Part shown: one piece after another, positions 17,765-26,594 of the stretch
Layout: each line of letters starts with the position of its first letter
How positions within the stretch are numbered: position 1 is the first letter of the stretch
Notes under the pieces: generated by a model
Databases searched by the model: none
Seen by the model: the letters and a program-made list of their open reading frames with translations, nothing else
Told to the model about the DNA's origin: nothing
Made by a program: the position numbers and the translations under genes
NCBI GenBank assembly: GCA_902598305.1
Contig: CACKBL010000002.1
Coordinates: 1-64,000 of the forward strand
DNA: 64,000 nt
DNA from: an uncultured Bacteroidota bacterium
Lineage (GTDB): Bacteria; Bacteroidota; Bacteroidia; Flavobacteriales; Flavobacteriaceae
Reading direction: 5' to 3'

Positions 17765-18448
17765 TTAATTATTTATTGAATTTAATTCATGACTTGATAA
17801 ATGTCTCCATTTTCCAATTTCAACATCTAGTTTAATGTTCATAATTCTAATTCTTTTAAGACTAACTACCTTATATCCTAAAAATTCACACATTCTCCTA
17901 ATCTGCCTGTTGAGGCCCTGAGTTAAAATTATCTTAAAAGTGGTAGAAGAAACTTTAACTAACTTACAATTCTTAGTTACGGTGTTCAAGACTGGAATTC
18001 CATTGCTCATCTGTCTAATAAAATCTGGGGTGATATTTTTATTAACCTCGACTAAATATTCTTTTTCTTTATTGTTTCTAGAGCGCAAAATTTTATTAAC
18101 TAGTGAACCTTCATTTGTCAATAGGATTAACCCTTCAGAAAGTTTATCAAGTCTACCAACTGGAAAAATCCTTTCTGGGAAATTAATATAATCTATAATA
18201 TTATTTTTTTCTATCAAGCTGTTTGTAGTACACACTATACCTCTCGGCTTATAAAATGCAATTAGAATTGTCTTTTTTTTTTGAGGTTTAATTAATTTAT
18301 TATCAATAGTTATTTTGTCTCCTTCTTTAATTTTAGTTCCTAAAATAGCTATTTCGTTGTTAACTTTTACTCTCCTGGAATCAACAAGTTTATCCGCTTC
18401 TCTTCTAGAACAAATTCCGATTTGACTTAAATATTTATTAATTCTCAT
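17765..18448 (-). CDS. rluF: RsuA/RluF-family rRNA pseudouridine synthase
   Basis: The 227-residue protein has an N-terminal S4 RNA-binding domain (RINKYLSQIGICSRREADKL) and a pseudouridine synthase domain. The catalytic Asp is Asp101 in FPVGRLDKLSEGLILLTNEG. The C-terminal motif LNRQIRRMCEFLGYKVVSLK followed by RIRIMNIKL resembles RluF, which modifies position 2604 of 23S rRNA in E. coli. RluB or RsuA cannot be fully excluded, so the symbol is tentative. The gene ends one base from the convergent DUF2797 gene. Confidence 0.85.
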   Translation of the reverse strand: MRINKYLSQIGICSRREADKLVDSRRVKVNNEIAILGTKIKEGDKITIDNKLIKPQKKKTILIAFYKPRGIVCTTNSLIEKNNIIDYINFPERIFPVGRLDKLSEGLILLTNEGSLVNKILRSRNNKEKEYLVEVNKNITPDFIRQMSNGIPVLNTVTKNCKLVKVSSTTFKIILTQGLNRQIRRMCEFLGYKVVSLKRIRIMNIKLDVEIGKWRHLSSHELNSINN

Positions 18449-18463
18449 AAAATATATACTTTT

Positions 18464-19168
18464 TTAATCTATATCAATTTCATCATTTATCCCTAGATTA
18501 AATTTCTTTCGAATTAATCCAACTAACAAATATAATAGGGGTGTATCAATTACTGCTACCACAATTTTAAAAGTTATACTAGAAAGAACTAAACCCAAAA
18601 ACAAATCCCAAGCTAAAATATCAAATATACATAGAAGGGCTATCACTGTAGTTGAATCAATTATTTGTGAGGAAAAAGTAGAGAAATTATTTCTAAGCCA
18701 TAGGTATTTCCCTTGGGTTAATTGTTTCCAAAAATGATAAATCCTTATGTCCAAAAACTGAGCTATCAAATACGCAGACATAGAAGCTAAAACAGCTAAA
18801 GGCGAAGCAGAAAAAACTAAATTAAAAGTTTTATCATCAATAGGTGATGAACTACTTGCTGGCAACACATCTCCTAAAAGGAGAAGACCTATTGAAAAAA
18901 TTGATGCCAAAATACCCATAACAACTACTTGGTTAGCTTTTCTTTTTCCAAATATTTCAGAAATAATATCAGTAATTAGAAAAGTAATGGGATAAGGAAG
19001 AACCCCCACGGATAACTCAAAAAGTTTTATTCCAAATACTTCAAAATTAAACGGATACCAAGAAAAAAATTTTTGAAAAATAAGATTTGATACTACTAGG
19101 GCAGTGATGAAGATTGAACTTAGAAAAAAATATAATTTCTGAGCTAGTAATTTGTTTTTAGAATTCAA
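18464..19168 (-). CDS. Queuosine precursor transporter (VUT/YhhQ family)
   Basis: This 234-residue integral membrane protein has about six hydrophobic segments. Its sequence is typical of the VUT_1/YhhQ family, which imports queuosine precursors such as preQ0/preQ1. Conserved features include VGVLPYPITFLITDIISEIFGKRKANQVV, which is best seen as PYPITFLITDIISE followed by GKRKAN, and SAYLIAQFLDIRIYHFWK. The later part has SQIIDSTTVIALLC. It is 15 bases from rluF and 2 bases downstream of sppA on the same strand, so it is probably cotranscribed with sppA. Confidence 0.88.
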   Translation of the reverse strand: MNSKNKLLAQKLYFFLSSIFITALVVSNLIFQKFFSWYPFNFEVFGIKLFELSVGVLPYPITFLITDIISEIFGKRKANQVVVMGILASIFSIGLLLLGDVLPASSSSPIDDKTFNLVFSASPLAVLASMSAYLIAQFLDIRIYHFWKQLTQGKYLWLRNNFSTFSSQIIDSTTVIALLCIFDILAWDLFLGLVLSSITFKIVVAVIDTPLLYLLVGLIRKKFNLGINDEIDID

Positions 19169-19170
19169 AA

Positions 19171-20937
19171 CTATCTTATATCTAAGTTAAAAGGTTGACT
19201 TGTAAAAATTATTGGTTTTTTTTCTTTATTTTTTATTGATTTTATAAGAGGATCTAAATCTGATAATTTTAAAAATTCTGAAACTGATGAATTAAAAGGA
19301 ATCATAACTGATAAGATATCATTGATTTCGGGTTCAATTTTTGGATAAGAAGTAACATTAAAGTCATTCCCCAAATCTGCTAATTCTGCTGCGGCATTGA
19401 TAGCATCTTTTATGTCTCCTTCTTCATTTGCAAGACCATTTTTCAAAGCTTGCCCTCCTGACCAAACTCTGCCTTGGGCTAGAGCTTCAACTTCATCCAT
19501 AGAAATATTTCTTCCGTCAGAAACACGTTTTTTAAACATTTCGTAAATATTTTCTATATTTTTTTTTACATCTAATCTAAATTTTTGTGAAGGTTTCTCA
19601 AATGGTGTATAAAAAATGGAATTCTTATTAGTCTCCACTTGCTCTGAATTAATACCAATTCTTTTTGATAATTCAGTAACATTTGGAACCATAGCAAATA
19701 CTCCGATTGAACCTGTAATTGTAAAATCATTAGCAAAAACTTTGTCAGCGACAGTAGATAAATAATAACCTCCAGAAGCAGCTACATTTCCCATAGAGAC
19801 TACAATGGGTTTTTCCTTTTTTAATTCAATTAATTCATCCCAAATTATTTCAGATGTAAGAGCCACGCCACCAGGAGAATCGATTCTCAGAACTACGGCT
19901 TTAATTCTTTTACTATTTTTTATTTTCCTTATTGTTTTTGAAAATAGTTCTTGCCCTATGTTACTCTCATTCCCTTCTCCATATATAATTGGCCCCTGGG
20001 CATAAATAATTGCAATTTGATTTCGTGTTCCTTTTTTAAAATTGGAGTTATTTTTTATTTGCAGATATGAAACATTATTTAATTTTTCGTCTGACTTGAT
20101 TCCTAATACACTTTTTAACTTATGTTTGTATTGAGTTTTTGAAACAATACCATCTACTATATTATTTATATACGCGTTTTCTGGAAAGGTAGCATCTAAA
20201 TTATCAACGAGTTTATTGAAATTTTCTGAAGAGATTTTTCTTGATAATTTAATTTGATTACCAATACCGTCCCACATAGAATTCAAAAGAGACTTTATTT
20301 GATTTCTGTTTGCTTCACTCATTTTATCGTCTAGATATGGTTCTACCGCACTTTTATATTTGCCGTGTCTGACAACTTCCATTTTAAATCCATATTTTTC
20401 CTGTAGTTGTTTGTAGTAAAGGACCTCTGCCCCAAGACCTCTTAATTCAATATTCCCCATGGGATTTAAAAAAATTGAATCTGAAACAGATGCTAGGAAG
20501 TATCCTTTTTGAGAAAAAAAATCACCGTAGCTATAAATAAATTTTCCTTTATCCTTGAACTTTTGAAGTGATTTCCTTACTGTTAAAGCTTGGGACCACC
20601 CCATTTTTGGAGATTGGCTTTTTAAATTAATTCCATTAATATCTTTATTATTACCGGCTGATTCTATCGCATTAATTAAATCTAGGAATTTTATAATCTC
20701 TGGAGAAACTCCTAAAATTTCCTCAAATTCTTGAGTTATAGGTATATTGTCATATACATTCTTATCTAAATCTAGATTTAAAATACTGTTTGAAGAAATT
20801 TCATCTTGAAGTATGTTTTTGTCAAAGGTGGCAACTGATGCAATACCAGCCAATAAAAAAAATCCCAAAGATATTATCAGAATTAAAGCAGTTATTGATC
20901 CAAGAAAGGAAGCTAAAAAATTTCTAAAAAAATTCAT
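19171..20937 (-). CDS. sppA: Signal peptide peptidase SppA, 67K type
   Basis: The 588-residue membrane-anchored serine protease degrades signal peptides after their release. An N-terminal membrane segment (about 8-35) anchors two tandem SppA/ClpP-like domains. The general-base Lys is in the N-terminal repeat (VRHGKYKSAVEPYL, about residue 195). The nucleophilic Ser is in the C-terminal repeat (GNVAASGGYYLST, about residue 388). This Ser/Lys split between repeats is typical of the long form. A candidate promoter lies 43-72 bases upstream. The gene is divergent from folK. Confidence 0.95.
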   Translation of the reverse strand: MNFFRNFLASFLGSITALILIISLGFFLLAGIASVATFDKNILQDEISSNSILNLDLDKNVYDNIPITQEFEEILGVSPEIIKFLDLINAIESAGNNKDINGINLKSQSPKMGWSQALTVRKSLQKFKDKGKFIYSYGDFFSQKGYFLASVSDSIFLNPMGNIELRGLGAEVLYYKQLQEKYGFKMEVVRHGKYKSAVEPYLDDKMSEANRNQIKSLLNSMWDGIGNQIKLSRKISSENFNKLVDNLDATFPENAYINNIVDGIVSKTQYKHKLKSVLGIKSDEKLNNVSYLQIKNNSNFKKGTRNQIAIIYAQGPIIYGEGNESNIGQELFSKTIRKIKNSKRIKAVVLRIDSPGGVALTSEIIWDELIELKKEKPIVVSMGNVAASGGYYLSTVADKVFANDFTITGSIGVFAMVPNVTELSKRIGINSEQVETNKNSIFYTPFEKPSQKFRLDVKKNIENIYEMFKKRVSDGRNISMDEVEALAQGRVWSGGQALKNGLANEEGDIKDAINAAAELADLGNDFNVTSYPKIEPEINDILSVMIPFNSSVSEFLKLSDLDPLIKSIKNKEKKPIIFTSQPFNLDIR

Positions 20938-20979
20938 TAATCAACTGAAATTTATATTGCTTATGGTAATAAATTTATG

Positions 20980-21009
20980 CAAAGATTAAGTTTTTTATTT
21001 AATATCAAA
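20980..21009 (-). promoter_or_regulatory. Candidate promoter of sppA
   Basis: On the minus strand TTTG (21006-21009) is followed after 18 bases by AATCTTTG (20980-20987). This matches the Bacteroidota consensus TTTG-N19-TAnnTTTG with one base change and one base shorter spacing. It sits 43 bases before the sppA ATG. Confidence 0.4.
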
Positions 21010-21055
21010 TAAAACACAGTTTAAAATATTTATTTTTTAAAATTAATTTCAATAA

Positions 21056-22138
21056 ATGATTTATTTATCTATAGGAAGTAATCTTGGAAATAGATTGAAA
21101 TTTTTACAACTAGCTGTAGGGTTGATATCCTACAGAATATCGAAAGTTAAAAATGTTTCAAGAATTTATGAGACACCCGCAATGGGTTTCAGAGGAAATC
21201 CATTTTACAATATATGTGTTGAAATTAATACTGATTTACAGCCAAAATCTCTACTTGAAAAACTTTTAGATATTGAAAAATATCTTGGTAGAGTCAGATC
21301 ATCTGACAGTAAACCAAAATCAAGAATAGTAGATATTGATATAGTTTATTTTAAAAAATTGATAATAAAGGATAAAGAACTGTTTGTCCCTCATAAAAAT
21401 ATGCACGAGAGAAACTTTGTGCTTTATCCTTTGCTTGATATCTGTTCTGACTTTAAAGATCCCAGAAATGGAAAGTCCGTCCAGACATTGTTAGATAATT
21501 CTAAAGATTCTTTCATTCCAAAAAAAGTAGAAGAAAAAGTATATATCCCAGAAATCAAAAAAGTAATTGCAGTAGAAGGATTAATAGGCATAGGAAAAAC
21601 AGAGTTTTCAAGAAAATTATCGGATGCATTATTTGGAGAATTAGTGTTAGAAGAATTTGATGAAGTACTTCTAGAAAAGTTTTATACAAACCCTACTAAA
21701 AGAGCCTTTGAAACAGAAAAATCTTTTTTAGAACTGAGATTGAAGCAGCATAAAGAATATAAAACCAGAAAAAAATATCCACAAATTTTTGATTATTTGG
21801 CTCATAAGTCAATAATTTTTGCTAGGAAAACTATGACAAAATCAGAGTTTAATAAATTTCAAAGGGATTTTAATCATTTTTCAAGTTTCTTTATCAAGCC
21901 TGAAGTTGTAATCCTTTTAGATCAGGAAATAAATTATATTTTAGATAAGATTAAGAGAAGAGGAAGAAAGTTTGAAAAAAAAATTGACAGGAAATATTTA
22001 GATTTAATTCAATCAGAATACAATAATTGGAAAACCAAAACTAAATTTAAGATATATAATTTAGACTTGGATGATTCAGATTTTAAAAATAATCATTCTG
22101 TATTTTTAAATATTTTAAATTTATTTTTTAGGCATTAA
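21056..22138 (+). CDS. folK: Fusion: HPPK (FolK) plus deoxynucleoside kinase
   Basis: The 360-residue protein has two domains. Residues 1 to about 155 are 6-hydroxymethyl-7,8-dihydropterin pyrophosphokinase for folate synthesis (YLSIGSNLGNR, ETPAMGF, RVRSSDSKPKSRIVDIDIVYF-like signature around 80-102, PHKNMHERNFVLYPL). Residues about 168-360 are a deoxynucleoside kinase with the P-loop VEGLIGIGKTEFSRKL, the RGRKFEKKID lid region and a downstream coiled helix. HPPK-dNK fusions are known in Bacteroidota, so this is not an assembly artefact. The fusion joins folate synthesis to dNTP salvage, both feeding thymidylate supply. It overlaps the convergent methyltransferase gene by 11 bases. Confidence 0.93.
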   Translation: MIYLSIGSNLGNRLKFLQLAVGLISYRISKVKNVSRIYETPAMGFRGNPFYNICVEINTDLQPKSLLEKLLDIEKYLGRVRSSDSKPKSRIVDIDIVYFKKLIIKDKELFVPHKNMHERNFVLYPLLDICSDFKDPRNGKSVQTLLDNSKDSFIPKKVEEKVYIPEIKKVIAVEGLIGIGKTEFSRKLSDALFGELVLEEFDEVLLEKFYTNPTKRAFETEKSFLELRLKQHKEYKTRKKYPQIFDYLAHKSIIFARKTMTKSEFNKFQRDFNHFSSFFIKPEVVILLDQEINYILDKIKRRGRKFEKKIDRKYLDLIQSEYNNWKTKTKFKIYNLDLDDSDFKNNHSVFLNILNLFFRH

Positions 22139-22664
22139 TTTTTAAATAAAAATCCCAACACAAAATTCCTGAAACTACAGAAACATTTATTGAATGCTTA
22201 GTTCCCTGCTGTGGTATTTCAATAACTTGGCCTATTATATCTATAATTTGTTGTTTAACTCCAAAAACCTCGTTGCCAAGAACAAATGCAGTTAATTTAT
22301 TTTTATCCGGGCTATAATTTTTTAAATCTACTGATTTTTCGGTTTGCTCAATTGACCAAATATCACAATCATTGTTTTTAAGTTTGGTGATTAAATCGAA
22401 AATATCCTCCTTATATTCCCAATCTACAGACTCATTAGAACCTAAAGCGGTTTTCATTACCTCTTTATGAGGGGGAACAGGAGATATACCACATATATAA
22501 ACTTTGGATATCAAAAATGCATCTGCTGTCCTTAAAATGGAACCTACATTGTGACCACTTCTAATATCATCGAGTATTAAAATCAATGGTGTTTTCTTTG
22601 ATTTTAAATATTCTTTTTTAGATTTTCTGTTTAATTCCCGATTTTTTAATTTCCTATTTTTCAT
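22128..22664 (-). CDS. TrmH/SpoU-family RNA 2'-O-methyltransferase
   Basis: This 178-residue SPOUT methyltransferase has the three family motifs: DDIRSGHNVGSILRTADAF (motif 1, about 32-50), FVLGNEVFGV (motif 2) and HSINVSVVSGIL (motif 3), forming the knotted SAM-binding site. It lacks a clear N-terminal RNA-binding extension apart from a basic stretch (KNRKLKNRELNRKSKK). Whether it acts on tRNA or rRNA cannot be told from sequence. Its start is 65 bases from the divergent mutS. Confidence 0.88.
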   Translation of the reverse strand: MKNRKLKNRELNRKSKKEYLKSKKTPLILILDDIRSGHNVGSILRTADAFLISKVYICGISPVPPHKEVMKTALGSNESVDWEYKEDIFDLITKLKNNDCDIWSIEQTEKSVDLKNYSPDKNKLTAFVLGNEVFGVKQQIIDIIGQVIEIPQQGTKHSINVSVVSGILCWDFYLKINA

Positions 22665-22728
22665 TTTGAATAAGAATAAGTTTTTTAAACTTAAATATGA
22701 ATTATATTAGTGTCTATTTGATTTTTTA

Positions 22729-25335
22729 ATGAGTTTGGATAAAAAGGTAAAATTAACACCACTGATGAAACAATACAACCAAATCAAGGTTAAATACCCT
22801 GATGCATTGCTTTTATTTAGAGTTGGGGATTTTTACGAGACTTTTGGAAAAGATGCAATAAAGGCATCAAAAATTCTTGGTATCATTTTAACTAAAAAAG
22901 GTGCAGGAAGTATGAGTGAAATTGAACTTGCCGGATTCCCATATCATTCTATTAATAATTACTTACCAAAACTCGTCAAAGCTGGATGCAGAGTAGCAAT
23001 TTGTGACCAATTGGAAAATCCAAAACTCACAAAGAAACTTGTCAAAAGAGGTGTTACAGAATTAGTAACACCAGGAGTAGCGATAAATGACGATGTATTA
23101 GAGCATAATAAAAATAATTACTTATCAGCAATAACTTTTGGTAAAAATAAATCTGGGATTTCATTTATGGATATTTCAACCGGAGATTTCTCTTTTTTTT
23201 CTGGATCAATTAATCAAATTAAATTAATTATTGAGAAGTATGAACCTGCAGAAATTGTTGTTTCAAAACTTTCCAAAACAGAATTCCTTTCAAATTTTGG
23301 GACAGATTTTACTACATTTTTTCAAGAAGATTGGGTGTTTGATTATGAAAATAGTTATGAATCATTAATAGAACTTTTTGAAACCAAGTCTTTGAAGGGC
23401 TTTGGAGTTGAAGTTGATGACAAAGAGGGAATAATAGCCGCCGGAGTTGTTTTGCATTATCTCTCAGAGACACAACACAAGAAATTGGCTCACATCAAGT
23501 CACTGAAAAAAATTAATACTGAAAACTATCTTTCCTTAGATAGATTTACAACTAGAAATTTAGAGTTAAATTATTCAGCTAATGGAGGGGTTTCACTTAT
23601 TGAAGTTATTGATTTTACATCAACTTCAATTGGAAGCAGAGTACTTAAAAAATGGTTAAACTTTCCATTAAAATCGATACAGAAATTAAAACTCAGACAC
23701 GATTTTGTTGAAATTTTATTAAATGAAAAATATTTAACTGAGAATCTAATTAATCATTTAAAAGAAATTGTTGACATTGAAAGAATCGCCTCTAAGATTG
23801 CTACAGCTAAAGTCAATCCAAGAGAGCTGGTTTCATTAAAAAAAAGTATAGGTGAAATTCAAATGATAAAAAAAACATTTGAAAAAAATAATAATGATTT
23901 AATTATAAAAACCGGAAAAAAATTAGTTACATGTAAAACTATTTTCTCTAAAATTGAGAAAACAATTAAAGAAGATGTTCCTGTTTCAATTTCAAAAGGA
24001 AATTTTATTGCAGAAGGATTTTCTAAAGAACTTGACGAATTAAGAGGACTCATAAAACACGGGAAATCAATGCTTGATAAAATCCTTAAAAAGGAGCTAC
24101 TCAAAAATGATATCCCGTCACTAAAAATTGGTTTCAACAACATATTTGGATATTATTTTGAAGTGAGAAATACTCACAAAGAAAAAGTTCCAAATGAATG
24201 GATCAGAAAGCAAACACTTGTAAATGCAGAAAGATACATAAATGAGGATTTAAAAAATTACGAAACGAAAATATTAGGTGCTGAAGAAAAAATACAAGAA
24301 TTGGAACTGAGTTATTACTCCCAATTATTAAATTCTCTCCAAGAAAATCTTGATGGTATTATGGCAAATTCAATTTTAATTGGGGAAATTGATTGTTTTT
24401 TGAGCTTTGCCACCGCTGCTTCAAAATTTAATTTCTGTAAACCAGTTTTTAATGAGTCAAGTAATATTCAAATAATTCAAGGAAGGCACCCTGTTATAGA
24501 ACAAAATCTTGAAGATGGTGAAATATTTATTCCTAATGACATCAAACTTGACCAAGAAAACCAACAGATAATGATGATAAGTGGTCCTAATATGTCTGGT
24601 AAGTCTGCAATTTTAAGACAAACTGCTCTAATAATTATTATGGCTCAAATTGGTAGCTATGTGCCTGCAAAAGAAGTAAATATTGGAATTACTGATAAAA
24701 TTTTTACACGTGTTGGCGCCAGCGATAATATCTCTCAGGGGGAGTCTACTTTTATGGTTGAGATGAATGAAGCTGCTGCAATACTGAATAATTTAACTTC
24801 TAAAAGTTTAATTTTATTAGACGAAATTGGAAGGGGTACAAGTACCTATGATGGTATATCAATAGCATGGGCTATCACAGAATATCTTCACGAACATGCA
24901 TTTAAACCAAAAACATTATTTGCCACCCACTATCATGAATTAAATGTAATGAAGGATAAGTTTGAACGAATTAAAAATTTTAATGTTTCTGTAATGGAAG
25001 GTGACAATAATATTCTTTTTTTAAGAAAACTTGAACCTGAGGGAAGTGAACACAGTTTTGGAATCCATGTAGCTAAAATGGCTGGACTTCCAAAGCAAGT
25101 GATTGATATAGCAAATCAAAAATTAAAGTTTTTAGAAAAGAGTCGTGATATTTCAAACAGAAAAAAATCTTTGTCAAACAAAAACAAAGAATTGCAGCTG
25201 AGTTTCATTTCACTTGATGACCCTTTAGTTGAAGAATTAAAAAAAGAAATTTCAGAAATTGATATTGACAATTTAAAACCCTTAGAGGCTCTTCTAATTC
25301 TAAATAAGTTGAAAAAAAAGTTGGACAAAGGATAA
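22729..25335 (+). CDS. mutS: DNA mismatch repair protein MutS
   Basis: The 868-residue ATPase recognises mismatches. The mismatch-wedging Phe-x-Glu motif is Phe35-Tyr-Glu37 in RVGDFYETFG, which marks it as true MutS1. The connector, core and clamp domains follow. Walker A is GPNMSGKSA (about 617-625), Walker B is LILLDEIGRGTSTYDG, and the helix-turn-helix and C-terminal dimer region are present (GIHVAKMAGLPKQVI). Length and domain order are standard. A tRNA pair follows 49 bases downstream. Confidence 0.98.
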   Translation: MSLDKKVKLTPLMKQYNQIKVKYPDALLLFRVGDFYETFGKDAIKASKILGIILTKKGAGSMSEIELAGFPYHSINNYLPKLVKAGCRVAICDQLENPKLTKKLVKRGVTELVTPGVAINDDVLEHNKNNYLSAITFGKNKSGISFMDISTGDFSFFSGSINQIKLIIEKYEPAEIVVSKLSKTEFLSNFGTDFTTFFQEDWVFDYENSYESLIELFETKSLKGFGVEVDDKEGIIAAGVVLHYLSETQHKKLAHIKSLKKINTENYLSLDRFTTRNLELNYSANGGVSLIEVIDFTSTSIGSRVLKKWLNFPLKSIQKLKLRHDFVEILLNEKYLTENLINHLKEIVDIERIASKIATAKVNPRELVSLKKSIGEIQMIKKTFEKNNNDLIIKTGKKLVTCKTIFSKIEKTIKEDVPVSISKGNFIAEGFSKELDELRGLIKHGKSMLDKILKKELLKNDIPSLKIGFNNIFGYYFEVRNTHKEKVPNEWIRKQTLVNAERYINEDLKNYETKILGAEEKIQELELSYYSQLLNSLQENLDGIMANSILIGEIDCFLSFATAASKFNFCKPVFNESSNIQIIQGRHPVIEQNLEDGEIFIPNDIKLDQENQQIMMISGPNMSGKSAILRQTALIIIMAQIGSYVPAKEVNIGITDKIFTRVGASDNISQGESTFMVEMNEAAAILNNLTSKSLILLDEIGRGTSTYDGISIAWAITEYLHEHAFKPKTLFATHYHELNVMKDKFERIKNFNVSVMEGDNNILFLRKLEPEGSEHSFGIHVAKMAGLPKQVIDIANQKLKFLEKSRDISNRKKSLSNKNKELQLSFISLDDPLVEELKKEISEIDIDNLKPLEALLILNKLKKKLDKG

Positions 25336-25384
25336 AAACATATTGTCTTATAATTAAAAATTAATTTTAACTTTGTTTGCTTTT

Positions 25385-25456
25385 GCGAAAGTAGCTCAGC
25401 GGTAGAGCGTCACCTTGCCAAGGTGAGGGTCGCGGGTTCAAATCCCGTCTTTCGCT
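25385..25456 (+). tRNA. tRNA-Gly (anticodon GCC)
   Basis: The acceptor stem GCGAAAG (25385-25391) pairs with CTTTCGC (25449-25455), with T as discriminator. The D arm is GCTCAGCGGTAGAGC, the anticodon stem-loop is CACCTTGCCAAGGTG with anticodon GCC, and the T arm is CGGGTTCAAATCCCG. The length is 72 nt, without encoded CCA. Confidence 0.97.
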
Positions 25457-25465
25457 CTTAGTCCA

Positions 25466-25550
25466 GCTCGGATGGTGGAATTGGTAGACACGTTGGACTT
25501 AAAATCCAATGGCCATTGCGGCCGTGCGGGTTCAAGTCCCGCTCCGAGTA
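25466..25550 (+). tRNA. tRNA-Leu (anticodon TAA)
   Basis: The acceptor arm GCTCGGA pairs with TCCGAGT (first pair G-T wobble), with A as discriminator. The anticodon stem-loop TTGGACTTAAAATCCAA gives anticodon TAA. A long variable arm (TGGCCATTGCGGCCGT) marks a class II tRNA. It lies 9 bases after tRNA-Gly and is probably processed from the same transcript. Confidence 0.97.
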
Positions 25551-25556
25551 CTTTTA

Positions 25557-26594
25557 TCAACTAGTCAATAGGCTTCGACAAATTTTTTCTACTCCGTAAC
25601 GAACTGGATCTGTGACTGGTAACCCTGTTATTTTTGTTGTTTCATCAATTACCTTCTGTGCTTCTTTTTCATTTAATTTTGAGGTATTCAGTGAAACACC
25701 TATGCATTTTGACATAGGAAATGCACCGAAAACATGAGCGAGATTTTGGTTTAATTCAATAAACTTTTTGAGGTTAGGAATCCGAATATTTTCAGGATAT
25801 CTTAAGTTTTGTTTTTCGGCCCTGTGACATAATACTAAATGAGTTGGACAAGACCCTCTTATTAGTGGTAATGTTGCGGTACTGCCAGGATGAAGTAATG
25901 AGCCCTGGCCCTCTATAATTATTAAATCATTTTCACTGTATTCCAATACTTTCCTTTCTACCGCTCCACAGGCGTGATCAACTTTAAAGGCGTCAAGAGG
26001 AATTCCATCCCCAGTTATGGTTATTCCAATTTGACCTGTTGCTATAAATCCACTTTTTAATTTATTTTGTTTTGACCATGTTAAAACTTCTAAGGCAGTG
26101 GTCATTTTACCACATGCCATATCAGTCCCAACCATCAAAAGCCTTTTATTATTTAATTTTGCGGCTTTACCTGTCGCAATTTCAGGAATAAAATTAGGGA
26201 CTCTAACATCCCAAATCCATTGATTTTTTTTAGTGATTAGATTACTAAAACGATTTTCTAGAAGATCATGTAAACCATTAATTATTGATAACCCTTTTGA
26301 TAATGCCAATTTTATGATTGGATACCAATCAGAAGGGACTTTCCCTCCGCTTGGAGCAATACCAAGTATCAAAACCTCGGCTTTTAATTGAATGGCAGAT
26401 TCTAAATTATTGACAATGGGAACTGGTTTTAAATTAGGATAATGATCTTTAATATTGGAGTTAGAGAATTTAGAATCTATCACACATACTATTTTATTTT
26501 CTAAATATCTTAAGACTCCCATTCCCATTTTCCCGTATTCACTGTAAATGTGACCTTCCATGTAAATAGCTACATTTTGATTTTTTTTAAGCAT
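25557..26594 (-). CDS. DUF1611 family protein, DgcN-like (candidate D-glutamate N-acetyltransferase)
   Basis: The 345-residue protein has an N-terminal Rossmann-like part (LILGIAPSGGKVPSDW, about 76-90) and a C-terminal P-loop-like domain with GTDMACGKMT at 156-165, followed by GQIGITITGDGIPLD and IEGQGSLLHPGS. These are features of the DUF1611 family. As I recall, a member of this group named DgcN acetylates D-glutamate in marine bacteria and works with a racemase, DgcA. The adjacent upstream gene here (8-base overlap) is such an epimerase-like enzyme, so the pair is probably functionally linked. Activity toward D-Glu is inferred from this partnership and has not been shown for flavobacteria here. 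Confidence 0.75.
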   Translation of the reverse strand: MLKKNQNVAIYMEGHIYSEYGKMGMGVLRYLENKIVCVIDSKFSNSNIKDHYPNLKPVPIVNNLESAIQLKAEVLILGIAPSGGKVPSDWYPIIKLALSKGLSIINGLHDLLENRFSNLITKKNQWIWDVRVPNFIPEIATGKAAKLNNKRLLMVGTDMACGKMTTALEVLTWSKQNKLKSGFIATGQIGITITGDGIPLDAFKVDHACGAVERKVLEYSENDLIIIEGQGSLLHPGSTATLPLIRGSCPTHLVLCHRAEKQNLRYPENIRIPNLKKFIELNQNLAHVFGAFPMSKCIGVSLNTSKLNEKEAQKVIDETTKITGLPVTDPVRYGVEKICRSLLTS

